Assembly (NCBI GenBank): GCA_000442015.1
Contig: KE560636.1
Location: 1 to 64,000 of the forward strand
From: Rozella allomycis CSF55
Lineage: Eukaryota > Rozellomycota
Length of the DNA: 64,000 bases
Direction of reading: 5' to 3'
The position numbers and the translations under genes were made by a program. The notes beneath the pieces were generated by a model that worked only from the letters and a program-made list of their open reading frames with translations, made no database searches and was not told the origin of the DNA. Positions 26,400-36,734 of the stretch are shown in pieces. How positions within the stretch are numbered: the first letter of the stretch is position 1; each line of letters begins with the position of its first letter.

Positions 26400-27130
26400 A
26401 TGAAAACTATTGACTTGTCCACAGTTCGATCGGCTGGCGGATTCATTATAAAAAATGAAGATATCCAAAAAGAGAATAAAAAAGTAATGATACATAGTGA
26501 AAATTTCAGCTAGTTCAAGAAAATAGTAAATTCGCTTCTTAGTTAAAACCAAGAACTAATACTAGAATTAGAACTTAATGAAAAATGCTGCATCTGCAAG
26601 GATAGTCTAGAGCTGGACGATAACTTGCTAAGAAATTTCAATTTTAAGATATGTACAAGGTGCAAAGAGTTAAAACCAGAAAAATATTCTCTTATAACTA
26701 AAACTAAAGCCAAAAAAGTAAAATGAATAGAAAAAAATATCCAGGATTATCTTTTAACTGATTCTGAATTACGAGATGAATCAATGCCTCATATCTTAAA
26801 ACCGAATCCTCATAAGAACACATGGAGCGAAATGCAACTCTACCTCCTCATTCAGGTCGAAAATTTTGCATTGACTAAATGGGGTTCAATGGATAAAATA
26901 GAAGAGGAGAAATTGAAGCGCATCGATTCTCTCAAATCTCGCAAGGAAAAAAAATTCAAGAAAAAATTGAAAGGTATTTAGATAGAAGGCCTGAAATAGA
27001 ATTAAAAACAAAGACTCGCACCGCTCTGTGGTCTAATGCGAATTCAACTCATGTTCATTCGTTTTTCATTCAGGACAATGTAAAAATGTGTGAATCTTGT
27101 GACTTTAAAATTGAATTCGAAACACTTTAA
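26400..27130 (+). CDS. RAD14: Nucleotide-excision repair protein XPA/RAD14
   Basis: A damage-verification scaffold in nucleotide excision repair. After the start MKTIDLSTVRSAGGFI there is a zinc module, CCICKDSLELDD to FKICTRCK, with two CxxC pairs. Then LITKTKAK leads over an intron to YLLTDSELRDE, followed by the DNA-binding signature LKPNPHKNTWSEMQLYL and KWGS. A C-terminal block has THVHSFF and MCESCDFKIEFETL, resembling the fungal Rad14 end. Three or more short introns occur. It ends 6 bp before the stop codon of the convergent mitochondrial ribosomal gene. Confidence 0.88.
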
Positions 27131-27136
27131 TTTACT

Positions 27137-27976
27137 TTAACGCTTGTTTCCGTATTGAGACTTTCTCTTCTTCATGTAACATTTTTCTTCTCCTATATAA
27201 ATCCCTTTTCCTTTATATGGCTCTGGTTTATATTTAGATCGAATAATTGCAGCAAAGTTTTTCACTTTACCCATCGTTATTCCCGAAACGATGATTCTTG
27301 TTGGAAATGGGACCTCCACCTATCAAGACAAAAATTAGTCATCAATACTTTAATATCGCTGGGAATCTTTATGATAACTGGATGACAAAATCCGAGCCTT
27401 AAATCTAAATTTTCCCCCTCAACAGACTAAAAATCAATTAGGACTTGATGATTTACTGCTCTAAATCCCACACCAACCAATGTTAAAGGCACCTTATATC
27501 CCTTACATAAATTTATGGCACTCTGATTACGTCTAAAACGCCGTATGCATATTGCTCCATTAATTGGCGACAAGTTCCAAACATAGAACGCACAAATCGA
27601 CGTTGCCACTTGCTTTTTAATCTATAATAGAATTCCTTGTCCGCCTATGTATAAAACATTTCTTAATTACTTCTAGACGTAATACGCTTTCGTTTTCCTC
27701 GTAGCCATCCTCCTCAACGACGTTAAGACCCTCTGGTATTTGCACACCAAGCTTCCCTAAAGGGCCTTCAAACACTATGTTGTGTTTGAACATTGTCATT
27801 TTATGTGTTTTGGGATAAGGAAGTGGGTTAATTGCTGGTTCAATTCTATATTTAATTCTTGAATCAATGATGACAGGTTTCGCGCCTATAAATGAAACTG
27901 GTTTAGCTACTGGCAATGGAGATAATTCTCTAAGATACTTTGGTATTCTTTCTCTAAGGAATTCTTTGAATTTCAT
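27137..27976 (-). CDS. MRPL6: Mitochondrial large-subunit ribosomal protein uL6m
   Basis: A component of the mitoribosome large subunit. The N-terminus ([20 protein letters not shown]) is basic and suits a targeting signal. A frame extension to 28015 adds 13 hydrophobic residues and is less likely. Core blocks are [17 protein letters not shown], then [12 protein letters not shown] and [14 protein letters not shown]. The end is [19 protein letters not shown] and [10 protein letters not shown] with a basic tail. The GKGI(R/Y)Y block is typical of L6. At least three short introns are needed. Confidence 0.85.
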
Positions 27977-28082
27977 ATTTGGCAATCCGAAAATTATCAA
28001 AGGTAATACAATCAAAATTTTTTTAATGTATTATGTATCAACTTTTTTATTAATTAATTAAATTTTCTGAACAGCCAAGGCG

Positions 28083-28450
28083 ATGCCACAAATTTCGTTT
28101 GCAACAAATTATTTTTTAATTAGTAAAAAAAATCATTTAAGTAATTATAGAGAAATCTTCTATCTTCTTGAAAGATTGCTTGAATATGATCCAGTAATCT
28201 ATGGCCGATAGATTATCTGGATATCTATCGCGAAGGAAGTCTATCGAATAAAGAGCAAAGGAATGAACAATCAAAACTAAATCCTTCAAATGAGCAAAGA
28301 GGTGTTGAAAATTTGGATAAACATGAATTAGTTGCCAAAATTGCCTTATTCCAACTTGACATTCGAAAAATCTATGAAAAGGCGTGTCATCGAATTGATG
28401 ACATCTCTAACAAATTCTTGATTGGTCTAATTCAAAATGAGATAATATAA
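28083..28450 (+). CDS. Hypothetical small protein, exon structure uncertain
   Basis: I do not recognise this. A first frame from 28083 reads MPQISFATNYFLISKKNHLS and YREIFYLLERLLEYDP, then stops. A second frame, needing a splice or shift near 28190-28250, reads SLSNKEQRNEQSKLNPSNEQ and then ELVAKIALFQLDIRKIYEK. It ends at the stop 28448-28450. The helical, charged look of both pieces suggests real coding sequence. The 3' end overlaps the convergent minus-strand frame by about 40 bp. Confidence 0.35.
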
Positions 28451-29162
28451 ACCCTGTTTTATACCTATTAGCTACAATTTTCCAATATAGAACTTGATGT
28501 TGAACAGGTCTCTTCTTATCCCAAATCACTTGACACAATCTTTTAATGATAGATGTTGATTGTGAAAAGGCCGGAGATATATGAGGTATAGTAATAACGC
28601 TCCAATCATGAATTCTTCTGCATATACTCTTTCTAACATTCTTCACAGTCAAGTCCTCTAAAGAAGATGAATTAATTTTTAGAAGGAACCAAGGAAAATT
28701 CTTTTCTTGATCACTATCCATGTTAAGAATTGAAGTTTTTTGTAACTCTTCGTGGATTTTTAATATTGAAATAAACTGAAAAATTTGATTAGATATAAAA
28801 TTTATGGTTCCAATGGATAAATTAGCTTCCGCCGCTTGAATTTTTAAATGGATATCTCCCAAGTTTTGTTTGTGTACTCTTCCTTCAAATATTACAAATA
28901 CATCCTTCAACGTTTGAAAATCGAATCCTTTTAAGTATTCATGTTCACATTGTCTATTTCGCCATGATTTATCAGTTTCAACTAGAACATTGTCAGATAA
29001 TGGAATGAATTTTAAATGATCAAAATGAATAAAGCTAAATTTTGTAACATCAATTTCTAAATGAATTTGTTGAAGAGAAGAGATGATTCTTGACCAAATT
29101 GAAGAGCGAGGTGACAAGATACAAAATTCGATCATGAAAAAATGACTAAATATTAAATTCAT
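28407..29162 (-). CDS. Hypothetical 251-residue protein
   Basis: A single long frame without a family I recognise. It starts MNLIFSHFFMIEFCILSPRS and alternates hydrophobic beta-like stretches (VTKFSFIHFDHLKFIPLSD; DVFVIFEGRVHKQNLGDIHL) with a basic C-terminal third (KSICRRIHDW; KRPVQHQVLYWKIV). A lipid-transfer-type beta structure is conceivable but cannot be claimed. It may continue through an intron near 28440-28470, because its 3' end overlaps the opposite gene. Confidence 0.45.
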   Translation of the reverse strand: MNLIFSHFFMIEFCILSPRSSIWSRIISSLQQIHLEIDVTKFSFIHFDHLKFIPLSDNVLVETDKSWRNRQCEHEYLKGFDFQTLKDVFVIFEGRVHKQNLGDIHLKIQAAEANLSIGTINFISNQIFQFISILKIHEELQKTSILNMDSDQEKNFPWFLLKINSSSLEDLTVKNVRKSICRRIHDWSVITIPHISPAFSQSTSIIKRLCQVIWDKKRPVQHQVLYWKIVANRYKTGFILSHFELDQSRIC

Positions 29163-29341
29163 AAGTATCTTTAAAAAAGAGAAAAGATTTTATTTAGTAA
29201 ACTGTAATTGTAAGCCAATGTATATTTCAAGCCATGTCCCGGATTAATTATATACTGCTTAATATAACGGAAACCTGCAAAGAATCATCGATGTGACGAT
29301 GTCCATCGATACATGGCCACAATTTCTTTGTTTTGTAAACA

Positions 29342-30030
29342 ATGTTCAAGAATACTTTCCAGGTAATCTTACTTGAAATTTCTTATGCAGTCTGGCTTTT
29401 TATCAATTCTTTATAGTATTGGGTAATCAATCCATCTTGTTTCAATCAATAGTTCTAAGCCTTTACAAATATGGGACAAAAAGGTGAGTAACGGTCACAT
29501 TAAACGCATAACTGATAATGACATACAATCCAGTGTATTGGAAATCATAGGGACTAATGTTTCGACTACTTACATTAGTTGTCCGGCGCAGGCGAATCGT
29601 ACGTTAGGTATTAAATTACCATTTCTTGTTATGATTATTAAGAATCTTAAGAAATATTTCACCTTTGAGGTCCAAGTATTCACCATTATAGATTCTTTTT
29701 TTAGGTATTGGATGACAAAAACGTTCGAAGACGCTTCAGAGCATCTAATTATCAGGTGAAAACAAATTAATATAAAAATAGAGCGCTACTAGAGTAAAAC
29801 CCTTCATTTGCACGATGCCCATGAGACTCGATGAAGGATGGAACCAAATTCAGTTCAATTTGTCAGATTTTACCAGAAGAGCGTACGGCACCAATTATAT
29901 CGAGACTTTGCGCGTTCAAATTCATGCCAATTGTCGTATCCGAAGGATTTACTTTTCGGATAGATTATACTCAGAAGAAGAATTGCCGCCTGAATTCAAG
30001 TTATTTCTACCCATTCAAAAGCAACAATAA
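29342..30030 (+). CDS. CFAP20: Cilia- and flagella-associated protein 20
   Basis: An axonemal microtubule inner-junction protein found in organisms with cilia. Five exons; introns at 29363-29390 (28 nt), 29423-29452 (30 nt), 29676-29704 (29 nt) and a 26-nt one before SATR. The spliced start is [20 protein letters not shown]. It continues with [13 protein letters not shown], then [20 protein letters not shown] and [17 protein letters not shown]. The end is [20 protein letters not shown] and [19 protein letters not shown]. Agreement with the animal protein as I recall it is close to complete, which confirms the tiny introns. About 190 residues, normal for the family. Confidence 0.97.
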
Positions 30031-30117
30031 ACAAGGAATTCCAATTCCAAGTTCAACTTCTTTTTCATTAGTTTATTTTGATTATGTCTTCCGGCTTCCC
30101 ATTTTTGAATTTTCAGG

Positions 30118-30530
30118 ATGTCGATTCAATTGCGCGTCCTTTTATCCAATGGGAAAACGAATGATTTTTCTATCCCTGAGAACAAAAGTATTTTAGAGAT
30201 TAAGAGTATTGTATATGAAGCATGGCCAAAAGGTAACGTAATGATGCAGTAGTTGTAAGATTGGAATGAAACTAAAGTTGAAGGAGCTTCAAATATTAGA
30301 TTTTTACATAAAGGAAAGTTTTTAGACGATAATGAAATAATTAATAGTAAGTATAAATATTACTTTACAAAGGTCTAACAAAGCAAGATGAGAAATACAT
30401 TACAGTACATTTAGTACCTAAGGCAAACGATATCAATGGACCCCAATGTAATGAAATATAGCCTCTATTAATAGCGCCCATGGATACAAAATCGCAATTC
30501 GATGGCGATAAATGCTGCTCGATTTTATAA
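30118..30530 (+). CDS. UBL3: Membrane-anchored ubiquitin-fold protein UBL3/MUB
   Basis: A prenylated ubiquitin-like protein at the plasma membrane; in animals it sorts proteins to small extracellular vesicles. The start is MSIQLRVLLSNGKTNDFSIP. A 27-nt intron restores EAWPKDWNETKV, then NIRFLHKGKFLDDNEI. After another intron come KYITVHLVP and a final exon ending GDKCCSIL, a CaaX-type prenylation box preceded by a second cysteine, as in UBL3. About 110 residues. It starts 87 bp after CFAP20 and ends 21 bp before the kelch gene. Confidence 0.85.
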
Positions 30531-30551
30531 TAAATTGTCTGCGCCTCAAAT

Positions 30552-31586
30552 ATGTGGCAACTCTTAAATTGCAATTCACCATCTCCAAGGGTGGGGCATT
30601 CTTTAACATCTTTTAAGAATTATTTATATCTTTTTGGAGGAGCTAGTTACGAGGAAGGTTTTCTAAATGAAATATGGCAATTTGATATAGTATCGAATGA
30701 ATGGCTTCGTTTACAGCCTGAGAACCCGCCGAAAGCACGTTATGAGCACGGTGCTGTGCAAATTGGTCAATTTTTAATCATATTTGGGGGGCTTGGTGAA
30801 ACCTTGTTAAATGACTTATGGATTTTTGATTGTGAGGACAGTACATGGTGCGAGGTTTACAATAGAGATAGTACGGAATGGCCAAGTCCCAGAATGGCGA
30901 AGAATACAATTTTTGCGTCCAAATCTAATGAGGATTTTATTAATATTGGTCATCGAGTTGAGTTGAAAGATTACTATCTATTTATGGCTTTTGGAGCGGA
31001 TCTAGAAGATGAAGAAATAAAAGACAAAAATTTATACCAATTTAATTTTGGTAAATCAAAAAAGCTTTAAGCATAGAAACAAATAGATGGAAAATTGTTG
31101 AAACCACTAACGCGCCGCAATCTCGCTTTGGGCATGGGTTTGTAAACTTGGGAGACAAGGCTTACCTTTTTGGTGGAATGGACGCTCATAACACATTTGA
31201 TTCACTTTATGAACTGAACATGCGTAAGATGGACATGTTATAAAACAATAGGTAACTATGTTTGGAGGGTGATAGATGTCCCTAAACCACTTGCACGAGC
31301 TGGCTTCTCCATAGAAAAACATGAAGACAAAAAGAAATTTATGATTTACGGAGGCATGGATAAATTTAAAAAGACCTTCAACCATGAAACATTCTTTTTC
31401 GATACAGGTAAACTTTCTTATTACGTTAGACTAGAAACTTCTAAATTCGAACTTTTATTTGCTGATAAAATCCCAGGTACTTTGGTAGATTGTGATGTGA
31501 CTTTGTGCAACGACAAATTCTATATGTTTGGTGGAATGAATCAAAGCGGTGTATTCAATAGGATGTACTGCTTAGAATATCAATAA
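30552..31586 (+). CDS. Kelch-repeat beta-propeller protein, RABEPK-like
   Basis: Six kelch motifs are visible. Examples are SPSPRVGHSLTSFKNYLYLF, then FLIIFGGLGETLLNDLWIFD, FVNLGDKAYLFGGMD, KKFMIYGGMD and DKFYMFGGMN. Together they form a complete small propeller and nothing else. Introns include a 26-nt one near 31045-31070 (joining FNF to ETNRW) and one near 31220-31250. The closest architecture I recall is Rab9 effector p40 (RABEPK), but many kelch proteins look alike, so the partner is unknown. Confidence 0.75.
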
Positions 31587-31700
31587 ACAATTTTAAGCAA
31601 TTGCATTATTTGCCGTTTGAAATGATTTAGCTTATTAACAGGTATTAACAAGTTCAAGAACACAAGGTATTTTGTAAAGAAAATTTGGAACAAGCCACGC

Positions 31701-32856
31701 ATGACCAAAAATTACACACCCAAAAATCCAGAATACTATGAAAGCTTGAACAAAATCCCATTGTTTATGGATAAAATGCCCGAAAACATTGAAGATAATG
31801 AAGTATTATTAGCCATCCAATCACTTCTGTATGATGGGACACCTGAAGGTAAGTTTTGTGTATTTTGCTTGCAAATAGATGTGGCTAGTAATTTTAAAAG
31901 ATCGGGAAATGAAGAATTTCAGCTTGGCAGATATGCAAGTGCTGCTGAATTTTATTCCAAAGCAATTTTACAAAAATGTGACAAAGAAGATCTTAACGCA
32001 ACCCTGTATGCAAATCGAGCAGCATGTAATCTTAAGTTGGGTAAAATAAAAATAAATTCTCGACAGAAAATTACAGGCAATGTTTGTCAGATTGTGCGCA
32101 GGCGCTGAAGAGAAAGCCCAATCACTTAAAGACTCTGTTCCGCTCTGCGGTGGCATCCTTGGCACTTGATAGATTGGAAGAAGCGAAAGATTCATGCAGT
32201 ATCGGATTATCTATAGATTCATCGGCAAAGGAATTTTCTGAATTGTTAAAGTCGATTTCCGCTCGACAATCGATCCTCGACAAAAAAATAACGGAACACC
32301 ACAAAAAAATGGAAGACGCAGATATTCAAGAAAAAAAGCTATTTGAGCTTTTAACAGTATTTTTTAACAGTCCTAAATATAGAAACGTCGTTATGCTCTA
32401 GCCAATGATCAAGACATTAGACCTAGCCCAATTCCTGTTGCGGATTATCAAAATATTCCAAAGCCTATCCCAGATGACGATTATATTAAATGGCCCGTTT
32501 TTCTTCTTTACCCTGCTTTTGGGCAAGCAGATTTTATAGAAGGATTTCATGAACTTGACTGCTTTCAAGGTAACAAATTCGATTATCTAAGAATAGACCA
32601 CTTGAATTTGATTTTGGCAGAACCTGCGCCTTGGGATCCAAACTTTGAGAACCGTGTGGATAATGTAAATATCTACTTCGAGGCATGGTCGGATTCCAAA
32701 ATGACAAAGAAAAAACTTTTTAAAGTGGCCCCTAATACGACACTACTAGAAGTTCTTCATCATCCCATGCTCACTATCTATAATGGAATTTTGTCGTTTC
32801 TGGTTGTGTCCAAGAATTCGCAATCAGAGTTTGAAGGCACGTATCTAAAAAATTAA
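31701..32856 (+). CDS. CNS1: Hsp90 co-chaperone TTC4/CNS1
   Basis: A TPR co-chaperone binding Hsp90/Hsp70 C-termini. N-terminal PLFMDKMPE precedes three TPRs (NFKRSGNEEFQLGRYASAAE; ATLYANRAACNLKL; HLKTLFRSAVASLALDRLEE). A linker helix leads to the C-terminal wheel domain: WPVFLLYPAFGQADFIEGFH, then APWDPNFENRVDNVNIYFEA, as in Cns1. A 30-nt intron near 31850-31880 is a multiple of three and has no stop, so it reads through as KFCVFCLQI-like extra residues unless removed (PED then joins VASNF). Other introns lie near 32040-32070, 32345-32385 and 32570-32595. Confidence 0.9.
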
Positions 32857-32932
32857 ATAAATTATCAATAAGAATTAAAATATAGGATATATATATATAT
32901 AGAATGATTAACTAATAGTATTCTCCGACAAA

Positions 32933-34602
32933 ATGGAACAATTGATCGAGGAAATATTTCAGGCAGTTAAATTCAAGGAATTGGCGCATAAGGATCTGAA
33001 TTTTAAAAAAATTGATTCTTTAAAGTCCAGTGATGATATTTTGTATCTCGTTCCCTGTATACAATCCCAATTGATAAATATATGGTCGACAAGCCATGAG
33101 GATGGATTCGGCTGTAATTTGGATATTTTAAATCATCGAAAAGCATTAGCAGAGCTAGAAATGAAACAAAACAGTGAATATTTCTTGACGCCGCTTTCAT
33201 TCTTAGTTAAGGATATACAAAGTTTGCGTTTGGATTCGAAAAACATCAAAAATATTCCACCTTACTTTAAGTACCTGTCTAATGTTAAAGAACTATATTT
33301 AAATGGCAATTCAATTGCGACTTTGGATAATGTACCTTTGAATGTGGTACTCCTCAGTCTAAACTATAACGGGTAAAATATAACATAACAGATTATGGAT
33401 AGAATCCATAAAATGTTGAACTTTAACAGATTCACTAAAATTTCTCGCCTCTTTTTATCACGAAACCAATTACAAGAACTACCCGAAGGATCTCTGCCAT
33501 GTACTTTGCTATCATTAGATCTAAGCTTTAACAGTCTAAATAATCTTGAAAGAACTTGTCAAGTTTTATCTTCATTGCAAAAGTTAAGGGTTCTTTGTTT
33601 GCAAGTAAAATGTATTTTAGTTCACAATAAAAGGGAAATTTCTTCTCACTATGCAAGATTTACAGGGACTATGTCTGCTCCAAAATCAAATCATTATCAT
33701 TCTTAGATGATATTGAAGTAAACTATTCAAAGTTGGTCCCATTCGATAGCGAAGCAGCTCAAAGTACAATACATGTCAAATATTAATAGTTATGAACGAA
33801 CTTCAGTTAGAAATAACATTTTCAAGATTAATGAATTTAAATGCACGCTTTTCTTCAGATGATAATTACGAGTAATATTGCTTATTAGCCGTTAATGTTA
33901 TTCTTATGAAGTTATGTTTGTATTTCCTCAGAAAGGAATAATCGATATAATAACAGAAGAGTTTCAAATCAGAAAGAATAATAATGAGCCTTTAGAGCTT
34001 GACTTTAGCTATATTTTAACCCAAAGTGTCAATATTGATACTATAGAAGCGATTGAAAGTATGAATTAGATTTATACCAGATAAGATGGTTTAGATATAT
34101 ATCTCTTGCGCAAAAGATACGCTGTTTTCGACATGCCTGTAGATAATGAAATTGAGGAAAGTGTAGAAACGCCATCACCTGCATTAGCTCCTGTTATAAT
34201 GAAACAAAGGCAAAAAGAAAAAGAAAAACCTAAATCAGCCTCAAAAACAAAAAAGAAGCAAACTTTACCGGACAGTAACAGTATAGACGAAGAAATGACA
34301 AGATTTGCGAAGAACCATCCAGGAAAGTCTTTGCATTGGCCAAGCAACCGTAAATATAGAAGATTTGTTGGTGGGAAAAGTAACTTAAGTCTTAAGAAAT
34401 TCAAAAGAATCTTGATTTGAAAAATGTTGATGTAAGAAAGTCCGACTATTTCATGAGGCACGATAAGGAGATGTACGATGCCATTAAGTCCAACCCCATG
34501 CAAATTGAAAACTCTCAAAAGAATAAAAAAGTTCAAGAGCCACTTCAAGACTTTTCAGAGAGACTGTGTAGTTTAGACATAAAATTTACATTTATTAAGT
34601 AA
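32933..34602 (+). CDS. Leucine-rich repeat protein, LRRC43-like, with basic C-terminal region
   Basis: The N-terminal helical region (MEQLIEEIFQAVKFKELAHK) is followed by LRRs: SLRLDSKNIKNIPPYFKYLS, NVKELYLNGNSI, RLFLSRNQLQELPEGSLP and LLSLDLSFNSLNNLE. The block near 33640-33780 ends LDDIEVNYSKL, a cap typical of the axonemal LRRC43-type group. A stop at 34067 falls inside a probable 27-nt intron (34059-34085). Removing it joins IEAIEN to GLDIYLLRKRYAVF and extends the gene through a lysine-rich tail (KQRQKEKEKPKSASKTKKKQ) to 34602. One further intron near 34355-34400 is unresolved. Assignment to LRRC43 is tentative. The stop is 3 bp from the ORC5 stop. Confidence 0.6.
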
Positions 34603-34605
34603 TGA

Positions 34606-35942
34606 TTAGCAGATATCAAATAAATATTTGGAAATATCAAAATTCACAGATTTTGAAAGTTTGACGATGTAATCATAGCTAACATTACATTTTAGTTTAA
34701 GACAATCAATTTTCTCTAAAGAATTCATTTGGATCAAGAATCGCAATGAAACCAAATTTCTAACCTAATATTGCAATATCATTACTCTCATACCTGCTCA
34801 AATACATCAACACAGGGAGGGATTGATTCCGGGATAATATTGTAGAAAATGCCTAGCATTCTTTCAAGAACAAAAGATTTCGGGCCTTTAAGTAAAAGTT
34901 TCGATCTATCATTTTTATTCTTACTTTTAGTTTTCCTAATCGCACCGCCTTTCTTCTTTTGAACCTCAATCTTGGCGAAATATTTCCCATCCAACTTGGC
35001 GGGGTTGTATGAAGCCAAATAAGAAGATATTAAAAGATATTTGGAACAAACAGAAAGATCATTGTCAATAGAATCCCCGGCGAAAGATATTGTGCTGTTA
35101 GTAGTGTATTTTTCCATAATATCATCTCTGTTAGTGTCGAATTGATATAGCGATATTTCACGAAGGTAAAGTTTATTGATGTTTTGACTAATAAACGGCT
35201 GAATCCATTTGTACAGTCGAGCACGATCCGATTCTACGATTATACCCTGCTGAATTGGATAAATGTAATGAGGAAAAAGTAGTTTAGATAAATAAATAAG
35301 TTCCTTTAACTGACTACAACAAGCATGAAATATATCGTATATTAACTCTACGAAAGGCCTAACAACCGTTTGACAATATGATTTATCATTGCACGAATAT
35401 ATTTCTTCCGAAATAACATCAATAATCTGCTCTTTAGTATAATCAGAAAAATGAAACAAAATTGGATCTTGAAATGTTTTTGATCTAAATCTATCCCAGA
35501 CGATAGTACTGAGAAGAACAATAGTTATATTCAGATTCGATAATTTGTTCAAGTTAAACAGCGCTGTTAAAATCGAACCATCCCAATCTCTTAACTTCTC
35601 TGCATGATTTAATACCATGATAACGTTTTTATCAATTTGTTGATTTTTTAAAATAGAAGCAAAATCCAATGGATTATCGCAACTTACTGTATCTTCAGGC
35701 AAAAGATGACTTAACATGCGATCAAATAAAATTCTAGGTGTGAAACAATCCCATATATCAACATATAAATAGGTATCGTCCCGTTCGTCCATTATTTTCT
35801 TTATTACTTCCAATTTTCCAACACCTTCTTTACCATGGATAAATATAGCTGAATTTGACTATATAGACATTAAATTAACCAAATTTACCGTTTCTAATAG
35901 GGCCTTTAGATGTCTATATTGATCTTGCCTGTGTAAATGCAT
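34606..35942 (-). CDS. ORC5: Origin recognition complex subunit 5
   Basis: An ORC subunit with an AAA+ fold that marks replication origins. The first exon (start 35942) reads MHLHRQDQYRHLKALLETV. After a short intron comes the P-loop IFIHGKEGVGK followed by LEVIKKIMDE. A Walker-B-like strand VIMVLNHAEKLRD and a sensor-like NITIVLLSTIVWDRFR follow. The C-terminal winged helix emerges when a 29-nt intron near 34770-34798 is removed: NLVSLRFL, then LKLKCNVSYDYIVKLSKSVN and KYLFDIC. That end is a good match to ORC5. About 420 residues. Confidence 0.85.
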
Positions 35943-36041
35943 ACACCAGTTTGAGGTCCAACCGAAATTTCGAAGTATGCCTTGTGAAAATATGTAATAA
36001 TAAATAATGCAAATACTTTAACGCCGTAAATAAATATGGAT

Positions 36042-36625
36042 TTATTCTTGTTCTCTTTTCAAAATTGCAAAGAATGCAATTATAGCAATAACCAAGTATT
36101 TAACTTTGGGATTTTCGTTCATTAAAATTGTAATATAACCAAGATAAGGTAAATAACTTCTTTTACAAACATCAATACTCTTACCCAGATACTCTTCCAG
36201 TGACTTCTTTTCTCTTGAGCCAATTTTTAGATGGTACTGCTTCTCTGTAAAGAACTTAAATTATTATAAAAATGGATAATACCTCTGTCATCTACGCTAT
36301 TATTATCACCCTTCGTTAATATCGTCAATGTAGTTGAATTTGATTTTTGATGAATACGCATTAATCTATGTACAATAGGAATGTCTTTTCCTTTAAGTTC
36401 AAACACTACAATGTCCCCGTGCTCTAAAGGCCTGTTGGCCATCGACAAGAAAAGAATATCACCTCTTTCAAAAGCAGGCGACATGGACTCACTATTTAAA
36501 AAAGAGCTGTTAAATTACGATAATACAACAACGATAGGAGTTGCAGTGTTGGTGGCCAAACCGATTGTCTTCCACATCATAAAAGCTGATGACACAACCA
36601 AAAGGAATGAAAGGATTTGAGTCAT
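36042..36625 (-). CDS. SEC11: Signal peptidase complex catalytic subunit SEC11
   Basis: A serine protease of the ER membrane that cleaves signal peptides. Exon 1 encodes the N-terminal membrane segment ([20 protein letters not shown]) and [15 protein letters not shown]. Removing a 27-nt intron near 36487-36513 restores [18 protein letters not shown], where the Ser in the SM motif is catalytic. Then [19 protein letters not shown] supplies the active-site His. After an intron come [13 protein letters not shown] and, further on, [16 protein letters not shown] and a C-terminal membrane segment ending KREQE. All family blocks are present. It is divergent from SGT2 with a 109-bp spacer. Confidence 0.9.
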
Positions 36626-36734
36626 AAGCTACTACTATGAAAATAAAATATTTACAACTCGTTTGTTCATGCCCTTGAATGTTTTTAGCTGTGTACAGAT
36701 AGTGTCCATCATTTTTGTTCTCAATTTTCGTAAA

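Noticed and set aside
34059..34085. Stop codon splitting the LRR protein into two genes
   Set aside because: The stop lies in a probable 27-nt GT-AG intron whose removal keeps the frame and joins two plausible protein segments.
34072..34548. Minus-strand 158-residue hydrophobic frame
   Set aside because: It is antisense to the lysine-rich tail of the LRR protein, and the apparent membrane segments come from AAA/AAG codons read backwards.
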